Part shown: positions 35,601 through 47,200 of the stretch, one piece after another
Layout: each line of letters begins with the position of its first letter
Position numbering within the stretch: the first letter of the stretch is position 1
From: Chlorokybus atmophyticus
Lineage: Eukaryota; Streptophyta; Chlorokybophyceae; Chlorokybales; Chlorokybaceae
DNA length: 64,000 bases
Assembly (NCBI GenBank): GCA_009103225.1
Contig: RHPI01001442.1
Span: 52,745 to 116,744 of the forward strand
Reading direction: 5' to 3'
Position numbers and translations under genes: made by a program
Notes under the pieces: model-generated
What the model was told of the DNA's origin: nothing
The model's input: the letters and a program-made list of their open reading frames with translations, nothing else
The model's database searches: none

Positions 35601-36693
35601 TTGTGCCAGTGCCATTCGACTGCCTTCTTTTGCCAGCTGACTTGTCATTATCAACAGTACTTGCACCAGCGCGTTCCGCCCGAAGAAGCTGCCGCAAAAC
35701 TGATCGCGTCATGTCCTTCTCCTCCTCATAGCGTTCAATTTTTCCATCTTCCCCGATAGGACTGCCCAGTGGTTTTTGCAGCAAGTCATTTGCGTCCCGA
35801 AGCACAGACTGTGTATGCACTCGTACATAAGTGTTGATAGCATGCTACAAAACGCAATGCATGCAGCCAATGCAGGGAGGGCAGGGCAAGAGATAGCTCA
35901 ACCTCAACGAGTACTGCCACCAAACAATGAGTGTGCAATGCGTGCTGGTGCAGTGACAGAACCCCGCAGTACAGAGCAGTGCACAATAGTGAAGCTTACT
36001 GTCTCGTTTCCGTAGAGCGGACGCATTGCCAAAAGCAATGTGCGATGCACACTGTTTGCTATGCTTCAACATGCTGGTGCAGTGGAGTTATCCGGCACAA
36101 AAGAGTTGCGCAGGAGCTTACCTGTGCTCGCTCAAGTAAAGCCTGTGCTGTGGACTCTGATTCGGGGCCGCTTTCTGGCCTGTCTTTACCAATACCTTCT
36201 AAGAAAGCATTAAAGCTTGGCCGGTCTGATACGTCCACACCTGCACACAACCGTCGGATGAACAGGCTGTAACAGAGCATGCCAAGAGTACATTTTGTTT
36301 GATAGCAATTCCCTCATACATTGCAAGCTTGAATATCAAGGTATGCATATCCATTACCGCGCAAACAACCTTGCCATGCTGCATTGAGCATAAGGCTGTA
36401 CTATGACCAAAGTGTAACCAAGTTGCACTCGCAGGCACGCACAGCTTGGCAGTAAACTGCAGCGCATGGCCATTGGTCAAGGCAATGCAACCACACATAC
36501 CAGGTTTGTCACCATCGCCCGCAGCCTGGCAAATGGTGCTTGTCCGCTTCGCACCATGTTTGATGCGAGTTAAGCTCTTGGAGTGTGAGGACTGCTGATG
36601 CCGCCGACCAGGGGGACCTATGCTGCTGCTGCCTTGTATTTTGTGTATGTCAAGCAGTGCGCAAGTGCATGGCCTGGTAAGCGTGGACTCCAT
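32691..36693 (-). CDS. ESV1/LESV-like starch-binding protein
   Basis: Eleven exons: 36693-36501, 36240-36122, 35808-35017, 34874-34795, 34707-34566, 34478-34370, 34232-34048, 33643-33558, 33439-33276, 33129-32984 and 32849-32691. They encode 724 residues. In plants ESV1 and LESV bind glucan in plastids and govern starch granule order and turnover. The diagnostic Trp-rich C-terminal block is complete: GIEWEETWWEKSDWLGYREL, EEWEEKWWEAYDARGW, KWTDRWAEEIDPYTG, REWGDKWEEKYGWGG, YSRTWGENHFGNGM, IQKYGHSTTGDYWDT and PHYGFKEAYRNSW. The N-terminus resembles a transit peptide. Exon 3 (264 codons) encodes ~25-residue imperfect repeats rich in Gly, Thr, Arg, Gln and Asp (GTRRQS, RPPAG and NDQ elements), presumably disordered and not typical of the plant proteins. 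Intron 9 is GC-AG and is bounded by a repeated CAGGCAAGCG. Confidence 0.92.
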
Positions 36694-37797
36694 GACTCCA
36701 GTCGTTTAGGTCATCAGTTGTTAACAAGAGCACGCAAGCCACCTTCCAAAAGAGTAGCCGTTCTGTGATAGCTGCATGGTGCCACAGAGTTAGAAACTGA
36801 CACAAGGTATCGACCATGTACATGTGCCTGAACTCCGGTACATATCCAACAGCAGGACAAGGCAGACCGCCTGTGCCGCACACGCGGTCTACGTGCAAGA
36901 TGTTCCAAGCTTCTTACGCAAGCTGCATTGACAAGCAGGAAATGCACGCCACAATGGCTATACACATTTAAACCGCAGCTTAAGCTGCAGCTCCGTAGCA
37001 ATGTGCGATGAGGAACAGGCCATGGGTTTACGTGTTACGTGAAGACATTTGCAAATACATAACTGCATGCATTGTTTTCCTAGACGACAACAGCAAACAC
37101 GTAAAACCAGGATTGAGACGGGCAGGCATGCGGGGTCCACACGTTGCACCGTGCTTAGCACCGAAGGCAACCACACCGCACTCGTCTTGCCGCTCACCTC
37201 AACCTCTCATGGGCTCCGGTACTTCTTGGTGTAACCAATGCGCAGCAAGCAACTACCCCACGATCCTGAGCGGCAACAACCACCGCGCCGACGTCGCCAA
37301 CGCCGCCAACCGAGCCGCCTACGTGGCTGCCCACGTCCCCGCCAGCTTGGCTGGAGTCAGCACTGCACTATCTTCTGATCAATTATGCTGAGCAGATGTG
37401 AGATCGTGCGAAATGAAGGATTACGGTGGATTACGGTTTGGCGAATCCAGTCCGCAACTCGAACTGGGCTTCAGATACGTGTGTTGTTTAGGCGCTCAGC
37501 AATTTATGCAGTATCGCGTTACAATGTTAACGAGTACAGTATACGCGTGTTCACTGAACACGAGTTCTCGCTGAGTTCAGCGAACGTATATATGTGCAGA
37601 CTTCCGTGAGGTTTGCAAGCAGAGTGCGGTGCAGGCGGCGGTGGTGGCGGCGGAGTCGCTGTGTTAATCGGTGACGGGGTGTTTCTAGCTCCCCCCCCCA
37701 CCCCACACCCTCCCATAGCTCCCTCCTGTAACTGACAAATGCAAGTACAGTAATTCAAGGCAAGTGGTGCACTGCTTCAGGGGGCTGGTTGTAACTC
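36694..37797. promoter_or_regulatory. Divergent spacer ESV1-like / R3H gene
   Basis: About 1.1 kb between the two start codons. A moderately GC-rich stretch (37120-37370), a GGCGGTGGTGGCGGCGG run (37637) and a C-rich tract (37691-37711) are present. No exon or named element could be assigned. Confidence 0.4.
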
Positions 37798-38949
37798 ATG
37801 CAGCTCACAGAGCTGCTGGCGCTGCTGAGCCGGTGCGAGGCGGACAGGCAGTTTATGTTCAGGCTTGAAGAAGAGGTTGCATTGTACGTGCGACGCAGTG
37901 TTGACAGCCAGGTGACGAAGCGTGAGCTTTCTTTTTTCTTATGCAGTCAGTGTGCTGTGCCAAGCTCAATCATTCCCACCCACAGGTGTTGGTCTTCCCC
38001 TTGCTCAACAGCTACTTGAGGCTGATGGTGCATGCAACAGCGCAGCGCTTCAGCATGAGCAGCACTTCAGAGCCCGCTTTTGACCACAATGTGAGTGTGT
38101 TGTGTCTCTGGCTGATTGTCGCACACACAATAAGTTGACGGCCACTGCACGCACCGACTGCACGTTATATGTCAAGCACATACATTTAACTGGGCTTCTT
38201 GCATTGGCAGGGCTTGAAGAGCGTGTTGTGTCGCAAGAAGCCCGGAACACGCTGTCCAGCTCTGTTGTATGCTGACTTGATACCCAACACGACTTTGAAC
38301 ACTCTTTATGACAATACCATTGCTACATCTTCACCAGTGCAGGCACACTGTGAATACCTTTCTGCTCATGAGACTGCATGGCCGTTGCGGTACAGCTACT
38401 GTGGAGATGAAAGGGACTCAAGCCAGCTGCGCGCGAGGCCATGCGAGTACAATGCAACATGTGAACACATCAGAGAGATTTGCGTCATGCGCTCAGGAGG
38501 GGATGATGACGATGTTGATAAGAAGGATGCGTGCGAGTGGCTTGCGGCTTGCCTGCCGGGTGCACCGTCTGTGCGGCAAGTGAACGCCAATATATATATG
38601 GCTGTGTTTCCGTCCATCACTCTTGCATCTGCTGCTGACGGGGTGCAGGCTGTGGAAGGGCCACATGGGGCATCCTTCGCGTGCAGCATGCGCAGGATGC
38701 AGGTGAGACTGGTAGAGGTGTGTTGGTGTACACATCAGGTGTGCTTGCACGTACGTGCGTGCATGCCTGTTTGTCTGCGCGCGCGCACATGTATGGTACT
38801 CGGTGTATACTTGTTGTGTGCAACAGGATGCAAGCTCTGACACTCTGGAGGCGTGCGGGCTACCGCCTCCCAGGCGCAGGCGGCACATGGATACTGCTGC
38901 TATGGGTCGCATGCTGCGGCACGCGCTACCAAAGTCGACTACAACTTAG
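37798..38949 (+). CDS. R3H-domain protein
   Basis: Four exons (37798-37911, 37986-38090, 38211-38702, 38827-38949) encode 277 residues, all joined in phase 0. R3H domains bind single-stranded nucleic acid. The domain spans exons 1-2: RQFMFRLEEEVALYV, then FPLLNSYLRLMVHATAQRFS, the expected helix-strand pattern before the Arg/His motif. Exon 3 (KSVLCRKKPGTRCPALLYAD and on) contains an acidic run GGDDDDVDKKD and two Cys-containing stretches of unknown role. The C-terminus is basic (GLPPPRRRRHMDTAAMGRML). The start ATG follows an in-frame TAA. The precise function is unknown. Confidence 0.8.
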
Positions 38950-41281
38950 TCAATAAGGGTCCTTGTTGCCCACTGCTCGCACGCATAGCACCAAGTGCGG
39001 CACACTGCACCATGCCTCCAACCACACATGTGCACATGCATGCACGTTCAGTTGCGTGCATCATGCATATTGACATCAAGCGCAGATGTGCTGGCAAGCG
39101 AAACATTGGAGCACGACAACAAGCTGCAATCGTCTCGGTCCGACACTGTCGGTTACACATCCTTGCTGATGAGCCATCGGCATGCAATACTCAACATAGC
39201 GAGTCCAAGCTTTCATACGGCGCAAATAAGCTCCATGTATTCAGGTATGGTGGTGATGCGTAGCTTTGGCTAAATATATTGACGAGAGACACAACTGCAC
39301 ATGGTGCAGCAATTGTTATCATGGTTGCATCTTGTTCATTTTGACCTTACAAATGTTTCGTAGTGCCGCCACTCGTAATTCGTGTGTTGTCATCACATGC
39401 AAAGCTCAGTGGAAGTAGGAGCGGGATGAACCCTTACTTGGGTATGTGGAAAGGCCCCGTCGAACAACCGCTTCACATACGAATGAAGTGTATGACATGA
39501 AAGCTCATAACCGGTGGGCAAGCATCACATCATATCTGATTACCAATGTCCACTCCTACTCACGCTCTTAACCACTACACAACAACATCGAGTGTTAAGA
39601 TATGCCAAAATATACACCCACACCATAAACCCACATCGCTGGATTCCATTAATGCTAGTGTATGCAACATATAATTCCTACAGCCAAGCTTGTCAATAGA
39701 AAATTCGCTCTATCTCATAAATGTGTATTACAATATGTATTACAGTATGTATTACAAAAAAGTTTATATCTGCAATTGCAGATATGAACTTTCTTGTAAT
39801 ATATACTTTACGGACTACGCCTTGTGCAAACTTCATACTACATTATGCAATGGATGTATGTTGCGAACCACCAATGTGAATCACACATGATTGAAACCAT
39901 TCTGGAGTTCGGCGCATAAAGCTAACACTTATGATCTGCTCTGTATGCACTCAAAATTAATTAATAATAACACACAGGTTTTGGAGTTATATATGATTAT
40001 AAAGTATATCAGCAACTGCGCGATGATTATTATGCAATCATATTTAATAATGTGAATGATAGTTAATTGCAAATCTAGCTAAAACATTTCAACTCAAGTA
40101 AGGTTGAACAATAAACGTCATTATCATTACAACATAAGGATAAAAGGACTCATGTATAAATTACGTATAAATGCATATAAATATCATGTCATGATATTCA
40201 GCTGCCATGGCATGGCAGACGTTGTTACAACTCGTAGTTGTTATCCAGGGCCCGACAGCCTGCGATATTCACTTGCAAAACATGTGTGACGTATATTACC
40301 CATGCAATTACAAACAGATGCTAACAACTTGATTTAATAGCCATCATGAAATCAGCCAAACTAGAAGTGAACGTCAACGTACCAACTCAATGACAAGCAT
40401 GCAAAATCAAGTTATACATAATAATGATATTGCTTCTCGTGATTTGATTGAAGATTATTATGTACCGGTAAGAAGACCATCACATGCGATATGCGATGTG
40501 CGGTTGGCGATGGGATATGCGCTACCCGCCTGCCATTCATTGGCTGGGCGGCGACTACCAGCCTCAAGCCTTTGGATTTACATTGGGTAGATCTCGGCCG
40601 TCCAAAGCACATCCCAAGGTCACAATAACACGAATACATGACTCACGTGTTCAGTTTTATCAAGGGATGCCCTAAAAAGTGAAGGCATTGCTATTGAATC
40701 TGACATGACCTTTGGCCGTGCTGACAAATCCATTCCCAGGAAAGCGACAAGCATGTCCGCAGCGCAGCTGTGGACACTTCACAGAAAGCACAGAACACCT
40801 TAACCGTAAACATGTCAGTCGGACTTCCTTTGGGACGCCGCCGATAGAATACCGGACACTAAACCCTGTCCTTTCCGCTCGGGCACGGTCGTGGGTGCAC
40901 TGGTGGCGGATCGGCGAAAGCAATCTACCATCCGGTTGTACCGGTCGCCTTAACGGCGCGTGAATTAAAGACTGCTCTGTAAGCTCGCCACCATTGTACG
41001 CACAACCGCGTTAGCCTGCCGCCGCCGCTGCCGCCGCCGACGTGAGCGCATACTTGTCATTGACAAGACGGTTCTGGAGCAGAAGAGAGAGCGATGGGGT
41101 GCCATTGACTAGCATGCTAGATTTGACCACTGGACAGTAAGCCCAAGGCTTGTGCTGGAGCTGACGCATGGTTCTGGCTGGTGGGTCAAGGCGGTGCTGG
41201 AGTGGTGGTTGGTGGGGTGGTGGGGGGAAGAGCGTGTGGTAGCATGGGGGCGGCGGAATTGCCGAGAACGGGGTTGTGAAA
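38950..41281. other. Spacer, largely AT-rich
   Basis: The stretch 39290-40680 is AT-rich, with stops in all frames, a tandem of GTATTACARTAT units (39726-39756) and a perfect 20-bp palindrome (39766-39785). At 40680-40960 base composition rises and long frames are open on both strands; their origin is not recognised. From 41000 to 41280 lies the presumed promoter of the receptor gene, with a GGTGG-rich stretch. Confidence 0.5.
39766..39785. repeat. Perfect 20-bp palindrome
   Basis: ATATCTGCAATTGCAGATAT reads the same on both strands. It sits directly after a short GTATTACA tandem in AT-rich DNA. Confidence 0.85.
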
Positions 41282-44200
41282 ATGTGTCGTGGACGTCATG
41301 CGGGACCGCAGCAGGCAGTTGGCCTGTTGCTACTGCTGCTGGCAGCTTGCCTGCGTGGGGCGTACTCCAAGACAGGTAGCTTGTCGGTGGTGAATTTGTA
41401 ATTGGTGTGCTCCGGTCCGTGTGCTGATGTGCAGTGGCTGTCATATGCACGCTGGGCCTCTTGCCACATGCAATTGGAGACTTCAGGAGTAATTCCTTGA
41501 GCACCAACTCACCTCACTTGCACAGACCAGTCCGGCCACAAACAGATCGCCACACAGGGCTCACAGTGAAACAATCAACAAGCAAGAAGTGACTGGCATT
41601 ATGGCCGTGTATTCTTTGCTAGTTGTTCTGAGCTGTAGGCTCAATAAGCAGCCATTTGCAGTGTGCAAGAGCTGCAACAGCTGCAAGAGCAGCTGACAGG
41701 CAATGCAAGTAGTTACCACCCCCGTGCAGCTAACATGTGCATTGTGTGTTCAGTGACAGTCAGCAGTTTCGCTGCGCTCAGCAACGCCTTTCAAGATGAT
41801 ACTGTGGGTGAGATAGTAGTGAACGGTGACTTGGCGGCGACCAGCACGCTGACTGTCAGTCGCAAGCTGACAGTCAGGTCTGGTAGCAATGGGACTGCCA
41901 GTTTGGTCGGAGATTTTCGCGGCGTTATGCTCTTGGTGGATACTGGCGGGGAGCTGCTCATGTCAACTGTGGACGTCTCCAATGGAGATGCACGGGTAGG
42001 TGACCTAGTCTAGTTGCATAATAGCAGCAGCATGACGAGCAGTATCACGGCCGTACATTGGTTGGCTTGTTGTGGTTGCGGCACACATGGGATCATGCGT
42101 GCGTGCTGGGCGCGTGTGTGGGTGGGTGCACACATGCATGCAAGGTCAAATGTGCCGCAACTCAAAAGAACAAGACAATTCAATGTGCAGTGATCTTCCA
42201 GCATAAACCCATGGCTTTGTGCAAAGGTGATGTTGTCACAACATGTAGTGCACTGCAGTAGAGATGATGATTTAAGACCAGTCTGCCTCTGGCGTCTTGA
42301 CATGCTGCGTTCTGCAGGGCTCAAACTCACCTGTGGTTGTACAAGGCGTTGCCAGCTTTGTTCGTTGCAAGTTTTACAGCAATAAAGCGGCAGCCAGCGG
42401 TGGTGCCATCCACAATGCGGGCACACTGACACTCTCACAATGTGAGTTCACCGGTAACTCAGCAGGCACGGGGGTAAGAACCTCACTGACGAACACCGCC
42501 GATGTTTCCAAGCCGTTGCAAACACTTGTCTGAGTCTTTGGCAAAGCTGCAGAGTCAAACAGCTAGACAGGACAAGGAGTGTCACATGTGATTGTCCGTT
42601 AATGCATAACAGTGTGCACACGTGACGAGGAGTTCCTGTTGCAGGGTCAAGGTGGCGCGTTGTATGACGAGGGCGAGGCAATCATAACAGATTGCACCTT
42701 CAATGGCAATAGTGCCGATGCCACTGGTGGCTCCATTTCTAGCACTGTCTCCCTTACGTTGACAGGAAGCACCTTCTCCAACAATGAAGCTGTCTCAGAC
42801 AGTGGCGGTGCGTTGGAAATCCTTGGGCACCTAGTTGCGGAGAATTGCACATTCGACAGCAACACTGCTTCCAACTACGGTGGCCATATTATCACCCAAG
42901 AAGGAGCTGCGTTGACAGCAAGGAACTGCAACTTCTCTTCTGGCTACGCGTATGTGAGTGTTGTGAACAGCACTTGCACAGTGGCTTTGCTGTCTTTGCT
43001 TCGTAAAAGTCTGCTTGGTTGGTTGCGACTATTATTTGATTTATCCTTCGATGGAGCTAAGAGCCTGTCACACCAACGTCGTTTGTGACTGCTGTTCTAA
43101 CGGCGCCTGACATTGTCGCCTTCAGGATGGAGGCGCTGTGGAGTTGAACAGTAATGCTACTTTCGAGAACTGCCATTTCAATGGCAATGCAGCAGATGTG
43201 AGCATATTTGGATACAAGCATTGTGTCTTCAATGATTTGGTGAGGCTTATCTATGACCAGCATCTGGATTAAGGACTGTTTCATACGCAGGATATTGGTG
43301 GTGCTATTGACCAGTACGTTGGCTATATGACCCTAAGAGAATGTCGCTTCGTTGGCAACTCTGCAATACTTGCTGGCGGTGCGATATCTTCAGCACAGCC
43401 GGGCTTCATAGCTGACTCAGTTTTCGTTCGTAACCTTGCGGTAAGCGCCCGAGACTTCTTGCTTATTGATGTGAGGACTTTCTGAGAGTGCAGCCTTTGA
43501 TAAGTCGGCCTTGCTTTGCCTGCGACAAAGAGACAATCTGTCATCACCAGTACATATTGTGCAGACTGACTCTGAGGGGGTTGGAGGTGCCATACATGCT
43601 GATGAGAATTCCAACCTGGACATGCTGCGGTGCAATTTTACCGCGAACAACTCTACCTTTGTTGGTGGGGCCATCCGGTTAGGTCCCGCAGTGTCGGACG
43701 GCTCACCTGGTGTGGTGTCACTGCGCAGTTGCAACTTCATCAACAACGGAAACTTTGCTACGGTGAGAGCAGCTGTGGTGATATTTGCAAGCTTTTCTGT
43801 ACATGTTGTCTTGTGCCTCACTGTGCGACAAAGTAGCATCCGCACTGTTAAGACCAGTTTTGAGCTCTTCTCTTGTTCGTATGGCAGTATGGAGGGGCTA
43901 TCGGCGTGTCCGAGCTGGGCAGACTTATTGTGAACGATTGCTACTTTGATGGGAACTTCGGCAATTTTGGTGGGACTATCTATGTTGATGGCACAATCAA
44001 CTTGAACAACAGCATCATTGTCAACAGCCGTGGATCGGTAAGATCATGTGTTGTAGCCATCTTTTCTACATGCAATGGTGCAGCTTGTCCACACTCGGCC
44101 TCGTTGCATGGTACTTGACATGTGCTCACAGTCAGCATACATCAGCTCGGAAGTCTTGGCATCCCAAACCCTTGGTCAGCGGCAAGGATTTCGCGCTCAA

Positions 44201-47200
44201 CCTTCGAGGACAATGAAGCAGAAGTAAGTCCATACTTGTCGTCACACTTTTATTGTCGCATGACAACCCACTACGAGTGCATTAATAGAGGGCTGCTGTT
44301 GTTGGCGTTCTTCAGTTGGTACCGTTGAGGCTCATGTTGCTTGATTGCGCGTGTCCTCTATGTTCTGGTTGCTGCAACATGCATCTGCACAAGGTTACAC
44401 AATAGGCCAACAACATGGTTCTGCCTTGCATTCGCACTTGAGTTCTGGTCAGCAGCCATCAAGTTGACTAGTTGTGCACATGCAGAGGGGAGGCGCAATT
44501 GAGTGTGTCAACGGACCATCCGTGCAAGTCGAGGACACGATCTTCAGCCGCAATGTTGCAACTAACGAGGACGGCGGTGCTATTGCACTGCGCAATTGTA
44601 CTTTCCGCGCAGCACGCTGCAATTTCACAGCCAACGCTTCTTTGGTACGTATCTGTGAGTAACTGATCGTTGTGTTGGCGTGACATGTTTGTCGGTCAGT
44701 CAAGCGAGCAAGAAGCGGTTCCTGCATGGCTGCATGCAAGTGCCAATGCTGTTTACATGCAGTTTAATTTGGCAGAGGCCTCATGGCAGTACCGCAAGCA
44801 GCGCCACACGTCTGTTTACGTAGTCACTTGAGAAGGGAGTGTGTCTTGGCGGTGTTAGTCCTTGCTGCGGCTGATGCCACTACCATGCTGTGCAGAGAAG
44901 TGCCGGTGCCATCAGCATTGGTTCCTATCAACAGTTAATCTCGGCGACTGCAACCATTGCAGCATGCAACTTCGTCAACAACTCTGCCAAGGTAAATGTG
45001 CCAAGTGTGCCATGTCAAGCTTGTTGTGCTGGGGCTGATGCTTCATGAGCTCACCTGTGGGAAGGGCTCAGTCAGTAGGAACCACGCTCATGGGTCAGCT
45101 TACACGGTTGGCAGGTGAACGGGGGCGCCATAACCTCAAGCTACAAGCTCTCCATCACAGATTCCACATTTGATGGCAATGATGCTGCGGTTCGTGCAGC
45201 TGCGGTCTATTGCTTTGCACAGTTGTTCCCTGAGTAAGCTCAGCCATGATTGACCTTTCTTGCTCTCATAGGATGGCGGTGCCATTCGCAACACAGGGCT
45301 TGAGGAGAAGGTGATACAAATAAGTTGTGACACACCACTGCGTGAGTTGCAATGAGTCTCTGCAGCAAGCATTCCTTATAGGTCGCTTTGTCTGCCTGCA
45401 GAATGAAGGTCTGACCATTGTGGCAGACGTCTACGTCCCGAGAAATTTGTTGACAGTCACACAATGCACCTTCCGCAACAACTTCTGTTCGGTAAGTGTG
45501 AGCATAGCTCTAGGTGTATGAGACAGCAATGCAAGCGTACATCACCTGATGTACGCCTGCATCTGAACTATCTTCATTGCAGTGTAGTGCAAATAGTAGT
45601 GCACAGTCCGTCTCTTGCACATCAACGCAGTTATTGGTCTGTGACATTGTGTTTGTTGAACAGGTTGGAAGCGAACAGACTGGCGGTGCTATCCAGAATG
45701 GTTTTGGCAGCATCATTGTTACTGACACAACGTTCATCAACAACACCGCACAGGTATGTTCATAGTCTAATTGCGCGGTTGCGTGCTTGAGTTTTAGGTA
45801 GAGAGGCTTCACTACTGTCTGCTATTCAGATTGGCGGAGGCTTTCACAACGGGGGGCGTGATACAGTTGGTAACGACGGCTGTCGCCCTTCCATGTCTGC
45901 TCTCATCCAGGTGCATGCATGGTAGTATGAGTGCAGTCGGTTGTTGATATGCTTTAGTTGTTGTGTGTGCGTTGTGATGTCATAGCTTCTAATACAAGCA
46001 TGGCATGCACTTGATATGCTTGCAGATGCGTCCTGTTGGCACATGTCGTCCAGCCTTGTCAGTTTTGATACTGCACAGCTTAGTTATCCTCAGTGTGAAT
46101 TGCGTATTGCATCGACATGTGGTCTGTTGCTTGGACTGTGGCATGCAATGACGTTACAACCCATTGATGCACAGAGTTGCACCTTTGTTGACAACACCGC
46201 CGGGCAAGGTGGAGGGGCAGCTGTGGATGCCTCTGCATGTGAGCCATCAGCCAACGTGACATTCCGTAATGTGACCTTCCTGCGGAACATTGCCGGTGAT
46301 GGAGGCGCCTTGTACCTCTTGTGCCACAATGACACAACTTGCCCTGTCATAGCCAAGAGCACCCTGGCCGGCAACAGAGCTCAAGATGGCGGTGGCGCTG
46401 CAGTATTTTGTGATGCACTTCCCACTGTCTTCTGCTCTCCAGTACGTTTTTTCTGATATAGTTGCCACGCTCTAACACACACAGTAGACCCTTCTGCGCT
46501 TACTTTGCTGCATGCCCAGTACTTGGTTGATTCGAAGCGCAAGTCATAGTCATCTGCTTGTTAGCAAGTCGTGCATGAGCATAAGTTGAGTGCAGGACTC
46601 TGATGCAGCATCCTTGCACAGGATGGTGCTCGCTTGAACTCCTCAGCTGGCTGTTCCACTTGGAGCAACAACACCGCTACAGATGGGTATGGAGATGTCT
46701 TTGCTTCAGGGCCTAGAGCGCTCAGAGCATCGCAGACAAGGTTTCCATCTCAGGCCAGTCAGCAGCCGCTCAGCAACCTCAGCTTGCAGCTCGTCGACCA
46801 GTTTGGTCAAGTGGTCCTTGCCACTCGCTACGATGGCACTATCATCAACGCGCAGGTGATTGTCCATCGCTTTTGTGCTGAGTCTGCGATGAAAATGACC
46901 AATCTTGCCTTTGCAGATTGCAAATGGAAGCGGCATTCTGCTTGGAGAGGTTGTGACGGCATTGTCTGGTGGGCAAGCTGTATTCACCAACCTCAACGTG
47001 AACGGGACACCAGGCGCAAACGAGCTGGTCTTGTCCGCAGATAGGTCACAGCTGGCGCTCGATGTGCCTGTTGTGGTCGACATACGCAGCTGCATCCGTG
47101 GAGAAGTCACCTCAGCAGGTATGTGGTTGTCACCGGGACAAATAGCATGTCTTTTGAGTGAGCAGTTTGGGTGGGCGGCTGGAGGTTGCTGATCGTTTAT

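Noticed and set aside
35366-35759. Plus-strand ORFs with repeated WSLS/PVNW words
   Set aside because: They are the antisense of the repeat exon of the ESV1-like gene and have no independent support.
42447-43845. Minus-strand ORFs across the receptor repeats
   Set aside because: They are antisense to the Pmp-repeat exons, whose splice phases and motifs are consistent on the plus strand.
46026-46174. Extension of receptor exon 17 upstream
   Set aside because: Open in one frame, but the acceptor at 46172-46174 gives a phase-0 join reading SALIQ-SCTFVDNTAG, which fits the repeat pattern better.
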